DNA of 64,000 bases. Source: Paraburkholderia sejongensis (GTDB taxonomy: Bacteria; Pseudomonadota; Gammaproteobacteria; Burkholderiales; Burkholderiaceae). Position numbers and translations under genes: made by a program. Shown one piece after another: positions 52,283 through 60,635 of this stretch; positions within the stretch are counted from its first letter, which is position 1, and each line of letters starts with the position of its first letter. The DNA lies in NCBI RefSeq assembly GCF_020880815.1, contig NZ_JAJITD010000009.1, forward strand, positions 283,924 to 347,923, written 5' to 3'. The notes beneath the pieces were generated by a model, which saw only the letters and a list, made by a program, of their open reading frames with translations, made no database searches and was not told where the DNA came from.

Positions 52283-54217
52283 TCAAGCGGCCGCGGCTTC
52301 GTGAACGATCGGCTGCTCAACGACCGGCTCATGCACGATCTTCAGCGCGCCCTTATGCTCGCGAATCAACCGGTACACCGTTTCGCCCGGCACGGTTTCA
52401 TGCTCGAGAAGTTGCTCGGAGATCGCCCGCAGCACCGGCTCGTACGTCTGCAGCAGTCCGAAGCACAGTTCGTTGAGCTCCTTGAGCAACACGTTCGCAT
52501 GCTCGATCGCGCTCTTCATCTGCAGGCCCGCGTACTGTGACGGCAGCGCGGCGAGGCTGAACAGATCGCCGTCGCTGTTGAAGCCGAACTTCGACACCAT
52601 GTCGAGGCCGATCCGCGACGCCTCCTGCAAGTCCGACGCCGCGCCGCTCGATGCTTCGGAGAACACAAGAATCTCCGCATTGCGTCCGCCGAGCAGCACC
52701 TGAATTTCGTTGCGGATTTCGGTTTCGCGGTACAGGTGCTTGTCCTGCGCCTTGGTAATCAGCGCGACGCCGAGCGCGCCGCCGCGCGGCAAGATCGTCA
52801 CTTCTTCCAGCACGCCGGTGCCGAGTAGCGCGGCGACGAGGCCGTGTCCCGCCTCATGCACCGCGATGCGCTCGCGCTCGTCCTCGGTCAGCGCGCGCTC
52901 GGCGCCGCTCACGTCGCCGATGCGCGCAATCTTGATCGCTTCCATGAAGTGCTTCGCGGCGATTTCGCTCTCCCCCGCCTTGCGTGCGATCAGCCCCGCC
53001 TGATTCACGACCATCGCCACGGTGGCCGGCGACAAACCGGTGGTCAGCCGCGCGAGCTGGTCGTAATCGATATCGGCGGCCTTCGATTTCAGTTTCTGCG
53101 CGTAGAAACGGAAAATCTTCGCGCGGTCCTCGCGGTCGGGCAGACGCACCTGCACGGTGCGATCGAAACGGCCCGGACGACGCAGCGCTTCGTCGAGATT
53201 GTCCGGGTGATTGGTCGCGGCCACGACGATCACGCCTTCGTTCGACTCGAAGCCGTCCATCTCCGCGAGCAGCTGATTGATGATCCGATTGCTCTCGGCC
53301 TCGACCGGTCCGCCGCCGGTATCGGTGCGTTTCGCGAGACCATCGGCTTCGTCGATGAAGATCACCGTCGGCGCGTTCTTGCGCGCGAGTTCGAACAGAT
53401 GCCGGACCTTCTGGATGCCGACGCCGTAGTACTTCGCGCTGAAGTAACTGCCGGTGATCGAAATGAAGTTCGCGCCGCATTCGCCGGCCAGCGCCTGCGC
53501 GAGCCGGGTCTTGCCGACGCCGGGGCCGCCCACCATCAGAATCCCGCACGGCGCGCGGACGCCCAGCGACGAAAACTGCCGCGGATCGGTCAGATACCCG
53601 CGAATGTCGGCGAGCGCCGCCTTCGCCTCGTTCGCGCCGATCACGTCGTCGAACCGCAGGGTCGGCGCTTCGCTGAGCAGTTTCGCGCCGCCCTTCATCT
53701 CGCGCCGCATGAACCACGCCATGCCGCCGATCAGCAGCAGCGGCAGCAGCAGACTCAACGCGTCGCGCAACTGCTCGAACAGCAGGGTCCAGCGCGCGCC
53801 GCCCGCGTCGACATCGACGTCCGGCAGCCACACGAGCTGATACGCGGCGGCGTCGCCGGTGCGCGACTCGCCGAGCAGCAACGCGTGCGAGAAGGTCGCG
53901 TTGTGATCGGTGACGAAGTACTTGCCGCCGTCGCGCCGCGAGACAAGGATCGCGTTGGGACTCACGCCGATCGCCGCGACGTTGGCGTCGCGGATATCGC
54001 GCAGCATCGTCGACGCGTCTTTCTCTTCACGCGTCCAGGCCGACGCATCGTCGCGCATCTGACTCGCGACGCCGGTCAGCGCGGGCGCCTCGCGCCCGGC
54101 GCGCTGCTGCCAATGCCATACGCCCCATCCCACCAGCGCCGCAACCAGTACGGCGAACGCGGCGATGGCGATTCTGCGTACGCGTTTTTTCCCAAGCGAA
54201 TTATTTCCCGGCTTCAT
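52283..54217 (-). CDS. Divergent FtsH-like AAA+ zinc metalloprotease
   Basis: This 644-aa membrane-bound ATP-dependent protease has two N-terminal membrane helices (about 14-36 and 153-170) around a periplasmic domain, an AAA module (Walker A GGPGVGKT at 230-237, Walker B VIFIDEAD at 285-292, arginine fingers RRPGRFDR) and an M41 protease domain with HEAGH at 454-458 and a later Asp ligand in GAASDLQEAS. It differs from housekeeping FtsH at several places: Walker A is GGPGVGKT, not GPPGTGKT, and the pore loop aromatic segment is AKYYGVG instead of MFVGVG. It is probably a second, specialised copy. Confidence 0.88.
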   Translation of the reverse strand: MKPGNNSLGKKRVRRIAIAAFAVLVAALVGWGVWHWQQRAGREAPALTGVASQMRDDASAWTREEKDASTMLRDIRDANVAAIGVSPNAILVSRRDGGKYFVTDHNATFSHALLLGESRTGDAAAYQLVWLPDVDVDAGGARWTLLFEQLRDALSLLLPLLLIGGMAWFMRREMKGGAKLLSEAPTLRFDDVIGANEAKAALADIRGYLTDPRQFSSLGVRAPCGILMVGGPGVGKTRLAQALAGECGANFISITGSYFSAKYYGVGIQKVRHLFELARKNAPTVIFIDEADGLAKRTDTGGGPVEAESNRIINQLLAEMDGFESNEGVIVVAATNHPDNLDEALRRPGRFDRTVQVRLPDREDRAKIFRFYAQKLKSKAADIDYDQLARLTTGLSPATVAMVVNQAGLIARKAGESEIAAKHFMEAIKIARIGDVSGAERALTEDERERIAVHEAGHGLVAALLGTGVLEEVTILPRGGALGVALITKAQDKHLYRETEIRNEIQVLLGGRNAEILVFSEASSGAASDLQEASRIGLDMVSKFGFNSDGDLFSLAALPSQYAGLQMKSAIEHANVLLKELNELCFGLLQTYEPVLRAISEQLLEHETVPGETVYRLIREHKGALKIVHEPVVEQPIVHEAAAA

Positions 54218-54984
54218 GAGTCATTTCCAAAAGCGGACTTGCTTCAAGTCCATACTGGCAAAACTGCCCGTCAAAATTACGTGTCGAAAATCGGAGATGG
54301 AGGCGCGCGAAATGCCGGCCGTGGCTAGTATGCCGGGGCGACGCGTCGTTCAAACGCGCGGAAAAGGCCTGTTTTTGCCGTCTATCCGGCCGGCTGCACG
54401 ACCGTGGCGGGTCAGCGAGCGCGAGAAAAAGCGGTTACCGCGAATACTCCGGCGCACAGTTTAGCAGCGCAAAATGAGTCGCGTATTTTGAATATTCTTA
54501 TTTAACCGCACCCCAATTAAATTCAGTCATATTTACTGAAAGGGCACGATTTAAAATCAGAGGATTATCGACCGGCAGGCGGGTTTGGAATTATCGGGCG
54601 GATGAGCGACGGGCCTCTGCGGGCCCGTTCGCATCACCACACTCTCTCAGGCTCTTGATTTTCTACCGCTGCCTGGGCAGCGGCGACTCCCTGGCGCTTC
54701 CTGCTCCCTCAACAACCTCGCTCCATTGCATTGATTCGCTGCTCTCGTGTCGCGCGTGACGCCGTCACTGAAAGCGAGCTGCAATTTGATCGTATGACGA
54801 TAGCTCAGCTAGCGAACTCGGCTTGACCGGCTGTCTCAAAATTAACCCTGCGGGAAAGAAATCGCCGCGCCCGGCGGGCGTCCACCGCGCAAACGCGGCT
54901 CAGCGCGCTGCTACACTGGCGCGAAATTTATTCCATGGAATACACCGCACGAGAGGCCGCCCCGCCCGTTCTCAGCGCCAACCT
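54218..54984. other. Intergenic region, no supported gene
   Basis: A 767-bp divergent gap. Bases 54480-54570 are AT-rich and probably hold promoters. An imperfect hairpin (ACGGGCC/GGCCCGT, about 54607-54626) lacks a T-run. The open frame that extends leftward from the ABC ATPase gene has no ribosome-binding site or homology. Confidence 0.5.
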
Positions 54985-55611
54985 ATGCTTCGATTCGACA
55001 ACCTCAGCAAACGCTACGGCGACCGCGTCCTGTTCGAAGGACTGCATTTCGACGCGCCCTCGGGCTGCGTCGCATTGAACGATGAATCCGGCAGCGGCAA
55101 ATCGACGTTGCTCGCCGTCCTCGCCGGCGCGCTCGCCGCCGACAGCGGCGACGTGTGGCTCGGCGGCCAGCCGTTGCGCACGGCGCCGGCCGCCGCCCAG
55201 GCGGTGCTGACCTATGTGCCGGAAGACAGCATGAACTGGCCCGACCAGACCGGTCGGGCGTATCTGCAACAGGTCGCGGCGGCGCGGCACGCGACCGTCG
55301 GCGACGAAGTGCTCGCGCTGGCCGAACGCGTCGGCCTCGCGCCGCATCTGGACAAGCGCTTCGAGCAGATGTCGTACGGCACCCGCAAGAAGGTCTTTCT
55401 GAGCTCGGCGCTGTTGGGCGACACCCGCGTGCTGATCGCCGACGAACCGGCCGGCGGTCTCGATGCATCGGCGCGCGCGGCGCTCGCCGAGCTGTTCCGC
55501 ACGCTCGGCACCACCCGCACGGTGTTTTTCACGAGCTACGACGAGGGCTTCACGCAGGCCTGCGGGGCGACGAGCATCGCTTTCGCCGATCTCGCGCAAC
55601 GCCGCGCTTAA
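54985..55611 (+). CDS. Stand-alone ABC-type ATPase with altered motifs
   Basis: This 208-aa nucleotide-binding domain has no permease gene beside it. The A-loop Tyr (KRYGDRV), Walker B (VLIADEP) and D-loop (GGLD) are present. Walker A reads DESGSGKST, with the first Gly replaced by Asp-Glu; the signature is MSYGT instead of LSGGQ; and the switch His is replaced by Tyr (TSYDEGF, Tyr185). It may serve a distant permease or be a non-transport ATPase. The start at 54985 gives the standard N-terminus. Confidence 0.8.
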   Translation: MLRFDNLSKRYGDRVLFEGLHFDAPSGCVALNDESGSGKSTLLAVLAGALAADSGDVWLGGQPLRTAPAAAQAVLTYVPEDSMNWPDQTGRAYLQQVAAARHATVGDEVLALAERVGLAPHLDKRFEQMSYGTRKKVFLSSALLGDTRVLIADEPAGGLDASARAALAELFRTLGTTRTVFFTSYDEGFTQACGATSIAFADLAQRRA

Positions 55612-55696
55612 AGCAACGTCCTCACGCCAGTCGCGCGAACTGAATCGCGCCGCGACCCGCGCGGCGCCGCCGACCATCGTTCGCGCGACTCCCCGC

Positions 55697-56704
55697 TCAG
55701 ATCGACACGCAGATCTTGCCGAAATGCGCGCCCGACGCCTCGTGCCGGAACGCATCGTCGAGCTTATCGAGCGCGAACGTGCTGTCGATCACCGGCTTGA
55801 TGCCGGTCGTCTGCAGCGCCCGCACCATCTCGATCTGCTCCTGGCGGCTGCCGACGATCAACCCTTGCAGCCGCAGCTGCCGCGCCATCAGATGCGCTGT
55901 CGGCACCGGTCCCGCGCGGCCGGTGAGCACGCCGATCAGCGCGATATGTCCACCGATCCGGCACGCGGTGATCGATTGCGGCAGCGTGCCCGGGCCGCCG
56001 ACCTCGATCACGTGATCGACGCCGCGCCCGCCGGTCAGTTGCCGGACCTGCTTGCCCCACTCGGGGTTGTCCCGATAGTTGATCGTATGGTCGGCGCCAA
56101 GCTCGCGCAGTTTGGCGAGCTTCGCGTCCGACGACGACGTCGCGATCACCGACGCCCCCATCGCCTTCGCCATCTGCAAACCGAAGATCGACACGCCGCC
56201 GGTGCCGAGCACGAGCACGCTGCTGCCCGCCTTCAATTGCCCATCGACGACCAGCGCGCGCCACGCGGTCAGGCCGGCGGTGGTCAGCGTCGCCGCTTCG
56301 GCGTGGCTGTAGCCGGCCGGCGCATGCGTGAAGTAATGGCTCGGCAGCACGACGACTTCGCGCGCGTAACCGTCGACGCCGTCGCCTGGCGTGGTCGAAA
56401 AATCGGCGATCGCGGGCGGGCCGTTTTCCCAGAACGGGAAGAAGCACGACACCACGTGATCGCCGGCCTTGAATTCGCGCACGCCCTCGCCGACCGCTTC
56501 GACGACGCCCGCGCCGTCGGCCATCGGAATCCGGCCGGCCTCGGCGGGCAGAGCGCCGGAGACGACGCCGTAGTCGTGGAAGTTCAGCGAGCTCGCGTGC
56601 ACGCGCACGCGGATTTGCCCGGCCGCGGGCTGACCGGGATCGGGCAGATCGACGACCTGCAGGCTATCGACAGTGGCAGGCGAACCGATTCGGACTGCTT
56701 TCAT
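55697..56704 (-). CDS. NAD(P)-dependent alcohol dehydrogenase/quinone reductase-like (MDR superfamily)
   Basis: This 335-aa medium-chain dehydrogenase has the N-terminal substrate domain (ASSLNFHDYGVVSG), where the catalytic zinc Cys is replaced, pointing to the non-zinc quinone-oxidoreductase branch. The cofactor fold is GTGGVSIFGLQMAKAMGASVIAT, ending with the HFGKICVSI tail. It lies 36 bp after the ABM gene on the same strand. Substrate unknown. Confidence 0.87.
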   Translation of the reverse strand: MKAVRIGSPATVDSLQVVDLPDPGQPAAGQIRVRVHASSLNFHDYGVVSGALPAEAGRIPMADGAGVVEAVGEGVREFKAGDHVVSCFFPFWENGPPAIADFSTTPGDGVDGYAREVVVLPSHYFTHAPAGYSHAEAATLTTAGLTAWRALVVDGQLKAGSSVLVLGTGGVSIFGLQMAKAMGASVIATSSSDAKLAKLRELGADHTINYRDNPEWGKQVRQLTGGRGVDHVIEVGGPGTLPQSITACRIGGHIALIGVLTGRAGPVPTAHLMARQLRLQGLIVGSRQEQIEMVRALQTTGIKPVIDSTFALDKLDDAFRHEASGAHFGKICVSI

Positions 56705-56740
56705 ATTGGGTTCCTCGGAGAGCGGCGCACACGCGTCGCA

Positions 56741-57055
56741 TTACTTGACGGTTTGAATGACCTCGAAGCCCTCGAACTCCGGATGGCCGAGATAGAGCAC
56801 GCGGTTTTCGTTGCCGGCGCTGCGATGCGCGGCGCGAAACGCGTCGGACTTCGTCCATGCGTCGAATGATGCGTGGTCGCGCCAGATCGTATGGCTCGAA
56901 TACAGCACGTGATCGTCCTTGCGCGGTCCGCGCAGCAGATGGAATTCGACGAAGCCGGGCACCTCCTTCAGATGGGTGTCGCGGCTGGTCCACAGATGTT
57001 CGAAAGCGGCCTCGGAGCCGGGCGCTACTTTGAAACGGTTCATCGCGATGTACAT
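56741..57055 (-). CDS. Antibiotic biosynthesis monooxygenase (ABM) domain protein
   Basis: This 104-aa dimeric ferredoxin-like protein of the ABM/HmoB group has MYIAMNRFKVAPGSEAAFEHLW at the start, GFVEFHLLRGP in the middle and SYHTIW-type strand SSHTIWRDHASFDAW. Related IsdG/HmoB proteins degrade haem, while others are quinol monooxygenases. It leads an operon with the MDR dehydrogenase. Its position divergent from a copper-controlled unit may be chance. Confidence 0.82.
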   Translation of the reverse strand: MYIAMNRFKVAPGSEAAFEHLWTSRDTHLKEVPGFVEFHLLRGPRKDDHVLYSSHTIWRDHASFDAWTKSDAFRAAHRSAGNENRVLYLGHPEFEGFEVIQTVK

Positions 57056-57161
57056 GCTATCGGCCTCGTTACGTTAGGAATGCTGCGTTGCCTGCGACGG
57101 GTTGCTGATGCTGGTTGCTGATGCGGGTTTCATTATAGGCACGTGCTTTTCGGCAGGACGC

Positions 57162-57192
57162 TTGACCTTACCACTGTAGGAAGGTCCACGAT
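57162..57192 (+). promoter_or_regulatory. CueR-type (MerR family) copper-responsive promoter
   Basis: TTGACC (-35) and CACGAT (-10) are separated by 19 bp, the overlong spacer of MerR-family promoters. In the spacer ACCTTACC and GGAAGGT form the dyad of CueR sites (ACCTTCC...GGAAGGT, one mismatch). It lies 30 bp before copZ. Confidence 0.8.
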
Positions 57193-57222
57193 GTGCGGAT
57201 CTTTCGTTAGCGGAGGCAGCAG

Positions 57223-57420
57223 ATGGAATTCGTGATCCCCGATATGAACTGCGGCGGCTGCGCAAAAGCCGTCGCCAATGCGTTGAAGCGTCTCGACCCG
57301 GCTGCGCTGGTCGACATCGACGTGGCCGTTAAAATCGCGAGGGTGTCGTCGGCATTGCCGGAACCGCGACTGATCGCAGCGATCGAGGCGGCCGGCTTTC
57401 ATCCCGCGCGCCAAAGCTGA
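57223..57420 (+). CDS. copZ: Copper chaperone CopZ-like (HMA domain)
   Basis: This 65-aa heavy-metal-associated domain starts MEFVIPDMNCGGCAKAV, with the metal-binding pair in the form MNCGGC. It should bind Cu(I) in the cytosol and hand it to an exporter or regulator. GGAGG precedes the ATG, and the CueR-type promoter just upstream explains its regulation. It is followed after 63 bp by a DUF305 gene in the same unit. Confidence 0.9.
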   Translation: MEFVIPDMNCGGCAKAVANALKRLDPAALVDIDVAVKIARVSSALPEPRLIAAIEAAGFHPARQS

Positions 57421-57483
57421 TTCGATGTTTCGATTGCAGCAGCGGCGTCACCGAGAACCTTTCCTCATCAACGGATAGCCCAT

Positions 57484-57882
57484 ATGAAAGACAACCTTCG
57501 CGCGTTGCGCGCTCTCTGTGTATTCGGCGGTTTCGCGCTCGCGGCGGCGGCCCTGCCCGCCCATGCGCAGCACCAGGGGATGGCCGGCATGGACATGTCG
57601 GGTTCGGAGCACGCCGACGCCGACGCGTCGACCCGCGCCTTCAAGGCGGCCGACGAACGGATGATGCACGACATGAGCAGCCCCGAATACACGGGCGACG
57701 CCGACCGCGATTTCGTCGCGCATATGATTCCGCATCATCAGGGGGCGATCGAAATGGCCCAGGCGCAGTTGAAGTACGGCAAGGATCCGGAGCTCAAAAA
57801 GCTCGCGCGCAACATCATCAAGGCGCAGCATGATGAGATCGCGTTCATGAAGCGTTGGCAGGAAAAACACGGCGGCCAGTAA
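57484..57882 (+). CDS. Periplasmic DUF305 protein, probable copper-binding (CopM-like)
   Basis: This 132-aa secreted protein has a signal peptide ending AHAQ (about residue 28) and a Met/His-rich N-terminus (HQGMAGMDMSGSEH). The DUF305 core has DFVAHMIPHHQGAIEMAQ, with paired His and Met that can bind copper, and the second block LARNIIKAQHDEIAFMKRW. It is co-transcribed with copZ from the CueR-type promoter, so a role in periplasmic copper buffering is likely. Confidence 0.88.
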   Translation: MKDNLRALRALCVFGGFALAAAALPAHAQHQGMAGMDMSGSEHADADASTRAFKAADERMMHDMSSPEYTGDADRDFVAHMIPHHQGAIEMAQAQLKYGKDPELKKLARNIIKAQHDEIAFMKRWQEKHGGQ

Positions 57883-57894
57883 GCCGGCGAGTCG

Positions 57895-57930
57895 AATGCG
57901 GCGAGGCGCAGGCTTCGCCGCATTTTTTTT
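57895..57930 (+). terminator. Rho-independent terminator of the copper unit
   Basis: AATGCGGCGA and TCGCCGCATT form a 10-bp stem with a 10-nt loop, followed by eight T. It lies 12 bp after the DUF305 stop. Confidence 0.9.
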
Positions 57931-57936
57931 GCGCGC

Positions 57937-59178
57937 CTACCAGCGAGGCTGCTTGCGCAACAGCGGCGTCATTGCGATCAGACCGATGATCGGGCCCGGC
58001 AGCAGCAGCCATGCGACGCGCACATTGAGCGCGTGATAGACGCTGGTCGACCACAGAATCGAACACGCGGACAGGAAAAACCCGAAGCTGTTTTGCAGCG
58101 TCAGCGCGCCGCCGATCTTGTCGGCCGGACAGGCTTTCACCGACAGCGCGGAAAACTGCGGCGAATCGGCGATCACGCTGATTCCCCACACGAGCAGCAG
58201 CGCAAGTTGCACCGCCGTGCCGAGCGCGTTGGTCAACGGATAGATCGCGCACAATGCGCCCGATAACGCCAGCGCGAGCGCGGCGGTCCGCGCGCTGCCG
58301 ACCGAACGGCTGAGCCAGCCGCCGCATAGACAGCCCGCCGCGCCGACCGCGATGATCAGAAACGACCACAACGCGACGGTGCCCGGCGCGACGGCCGTGC
58401 CGCTCGCGAACGCGTGCTGGACCAGCAGCGGCGTCAGCGTCCAGAACGCGTAAAGCTCCCACATGTGGCCGAAGTAGCCGAGCGCGGCCGCGCGAAACTC
58501 CTTGATCCGCAATACCTCGCCGATCCCCGCCGACAAACCGAAGCGACGGTTGGCCGAGCGTCGCGCGTGGGGCCCTTCGCCGAGCGAGAACACCAGCAGC
58601 GCGCCGATCACCGCGAGCACCGACGAAGTCAGCACCACCGTCTGCCACGGCACTGTCGCCAGCAACGCGCGAATCGCGTGCACGGATGCGGTGCCGAGCG
58701 TCAGCATCGCGACCAGTAACGCGAGCGTCTGCGCGGCGCGCTTCGGATCCCAGGTGACCAGCAGTTTCATTCCGAGCGGATAGATGCCGGCGAGCGCGAT
58801 GCCGACGCCGAAGCGGAACGCGAGCGCCGACGCGAGCCCGCTGCTGCACAGCGCGAACAACGCATTGAGGGTCGCGCCGAGTACGCCGCACACCGCGAAC
58901 ACCTTGCTGGCCGACACGCGATCCGCGAGGCCGGTGGTCGCCGACAGCAGCGTGCCGACGATGAAGCCGGCCTGCACCGCATTCGTCAGCCAACCGATAT
59001 CGGATGCGCTCAGCTGCCACGCGACCTGCAGATCGCGCATCGCGCCGTTCGCGCTGAACCACAACGAGGTGCCGAGCAATTGCGCGAGCGCGATCACGAG
59101 GACCGCGCGCTTCGCGCGCGCGGCCGTGCGCGCCGCGTCTTCGGGATGGCTTGCGTCCGCGTCCAGCCTGTCCTGCAT
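57937..59178 (-). CDS. Major facilitator superfamily transporter
   Basis: This 413-aa twelve-helix MFS protein has a soluble N-terminus of about 22 residues, then ALAQLLGTSLWFSANGAMRDLQ, GLADRVSASKVFAVCG-type loop 2-3, and GIYPLGMKLLVTWDPKRAAQTL, resembling the nitrate/cyanate-like and YnfM-like drug-efflux groups. GGAGG precedes the start at 59178. It ends convergently with the copper unit. Substrate unknown. Confidence 0.85.
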   Translation of the reverse strand: MQDRLDADASHPEDAARTAARAKRAVLVIALAQLLGTSLWFSANGAMRDLQVAWQLSASDIGWLTNAVQAGFIVGTLLSATTGLADRVSASKVFAVCGVLGATLNALFALCSSGLASALAFRFGVGIALAGIYPLGMKLLVTWDPKRAAQTLALLVAMLTLGTASVHAIRALLATVPWQTVVLTSSVLAVIGALLVFSLGEGPHARRSANRRFGLSAGIGEVLRIKEFRAAALGYFGHMWELYAFWTLTPLLVQHAFASGTAVAPGTVALWSFLIIAVGAAGCLCGGWLSRSVGSARTAALALALSGALCAIYPLTNALGTAVQLALLLVWGISVIADSPQFSALSVKACPADKIGGALTLQNSFGFFLSACSILWSTSVYHALNVRVAWLLLPGPIIGLIAMTPLLRKQPRW

Positions 59179-59319
59179 CGTGCCTCCTGCGTGCGATGTC
59201 CCGGATGATCTTGTGCGGCCGCGGCGAGTGACGATGGGCGGGTTCGCTAATGCGCTTATTGATGGCGGCCGGTTTTGAGCGGCCATTGTAGTCGACGGGT
59301 CTGCCTGACGCCGCGCGCG

Positions 59320-60507
59320 TCACCCCTGCTGCGGCGCCCGCACCCACCCTTCCATCAGCACCCGCGCGCTGCGGCTCATGATCGCCTTCGTGACGACCCA
59401 TTCGCCGTCTTTCCGGCTCGCCTGCGCGCCGACCCGCAAGGTCCCCGACGGATGCCCGAAGCGCACCGACTCGCGCTCGCCGCCACCGGCGGCCAGATTC
59501 ACCACCGTGCCGGAAATGGCCGCCGCGGTGCCGATCGCGACCGCCGCCGTGCCCATCATCGCGTGATGCAGCTTGCCCATCGACATCGCCCGCACCAGCA
59601 GATCGACGTCGGCCGCGCGCACCTGCTTGCCGCTCGACGCGACGTAGTCGGCCGGCTTCGCGACGAACGCGACCTTCGGCGTGTGCTGCCGCGTCGCGAT
59701 TTCGTCCAGATGCTTGATCAAGCCCATGCGCAACGCGCCGTGCGCGCGGATCGTCTCGAACTTCGCGAGCGCCTTCGGATCGCTATTGATCGCATCCTGC
59801 AACTCGGTGCCCGTGTAGCCGATCGCTTCCGCCTCGACGAAGATCGTCGGAATGCCCGCGTTGATCATCGTCGCTTTCAATGTGCCGACGCCCGGCACTT
59901 CGAGGTCGTCGACCAGATTGCCGGTCGGGAACATCGCGCCGCCCGCGCCCTCTTCCTCGGCGGCCGGATCCATGAATTCGAGCGCCACTTCGGCGGCCGG
60001 GAAGGTCACGCCGTCGAGTTCGAAGTCGCCGGTTTCCTGCACCGCGCCATCGGTGATCGGCACGTGCGCGATGATCGTCTTGCCGATATTGGCCTGCCAG
60101 ATCCGCACGATCGCGATGCCGTCGCGCGGCACGCGCTCCGCGTCGACGAGGCCCGCGCTGATCGCGAACGGGCCGACCGCCGCCGACAGATTCCCGCAAT
60201 TGCCGCTCCAGTCGACGAACGCCTTATCGATCGATACCTGACCGAACAGATAGTCGACGTCGTGACCGGGCCGGCTGCTGCGCGAGATGATCACCGTCTT
60301 GCTGGTGCTCGACGTCGCACCGCCCATCCCGTCGATCTGCTTGCCGTACGGATCGGGGCTGCCGATCACGCGCATCAGCAGCGCATCGCGCGCGGCGCCG
60401 GGGGTTTGCGCGGCGGCGGGCAGATCGTCGAGGCGGAAGAACACGCCCTTGCTGGTGCCGCCGCGCATATAGGTGGCAGCGATCTTGATCTGGGGAAGGT
60501 GGGCCAT
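59320..60507 (-). CDS. prpF: 2-methylaconitate cis-trans isomerase PrpF
   Basis: This 395-aa diaminopimelate-epimerase-fold isomerase acts in the 2-methylcitrate cycle, where it rearranges the 2-methylaconitate made by AcnD so that it can be hydrated. The start PQIKIAATYMRGGTSKGVFF and the blocks GMGGATSSTSKTVI and VDWSGNCGNLSAAVGPFAI (with the family Cys) are diagnostic. It is the third gene of the prpC-acnD-prpF unit, 128 bp after acnD. Confidence 0.93.
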   Translation of the reverse strand: MAHLPQIKIAATYMRGGTSKGVFFRLDDLPAAAQTPGAARDALLMRVIGSPDPYGKQIDGMGGATSSTSKTVIISRSSRPGHDVDYLFGQVSIDKAFVDWSGNCGNLSAAVGPFAISAGLVDAERVPRDGIAIVRIWQANIGKTIIAHVPITDGAVQETGDFELDGVTFPAAEVALEFMDPAAEEEGAGGAMFPTGNLVDDLEVPGVGTLKATMINAGIPTIFVEAEAIGYTGTELQDAINSDPKALAKFETIRAHGALRMGLIKHLDEIATRQHTPKVAFVAKPADYVASSGKQVRAADVDLLVRAMSMGKLHHAMMGTAAVAIGTAAAISGTVVNLAAGGGERESVRFGHPSGTLRVGAQASRKDGEWVVTKAIMSRSARVLMEGWVRAPQQG

Positions 60508-60551
60508 GAAGGTGTCCTGAGTGACGTCTTAATGAGGTCTTAATTGGGTCA

Positions 60552-60583
60552 GGCGCGACGGCTTTGAAAAAAGCCGCCGCGCC
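60552..60583. repeat. GC-rich hairpin between acnD and prpF
   Basis: GGCGCGACGGCTTT and AAAGCCGCCGCGCC form a stem of 14 positions with one mismatch and a GAAA loop. A TTTTTT run follows 7 bp later on the plus strand. On the operon strand it would sit in the mRNA between two genes and could affect stability. Confidence 0.6.
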
Positions 60584-60635
60584 CGATAGGTTTTTTAAGG
60601 CCGCAGCCGCCGCCAACGACAGCCGCGCTACGGCT

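Noticed and set aside
54607..54626. GGGCC hairpin in the gap upstream of the ABC ATPase
   Set aside because: No T-run and no adjacent gene end, so not supportable as a terminator.
54823..54984. A 54-codon upstream extension of the ABC ATPase gene
   Set aside because: No homology to ABC N-termini and no ribosome-binding site; the ATG at 54985 gives the standard start.
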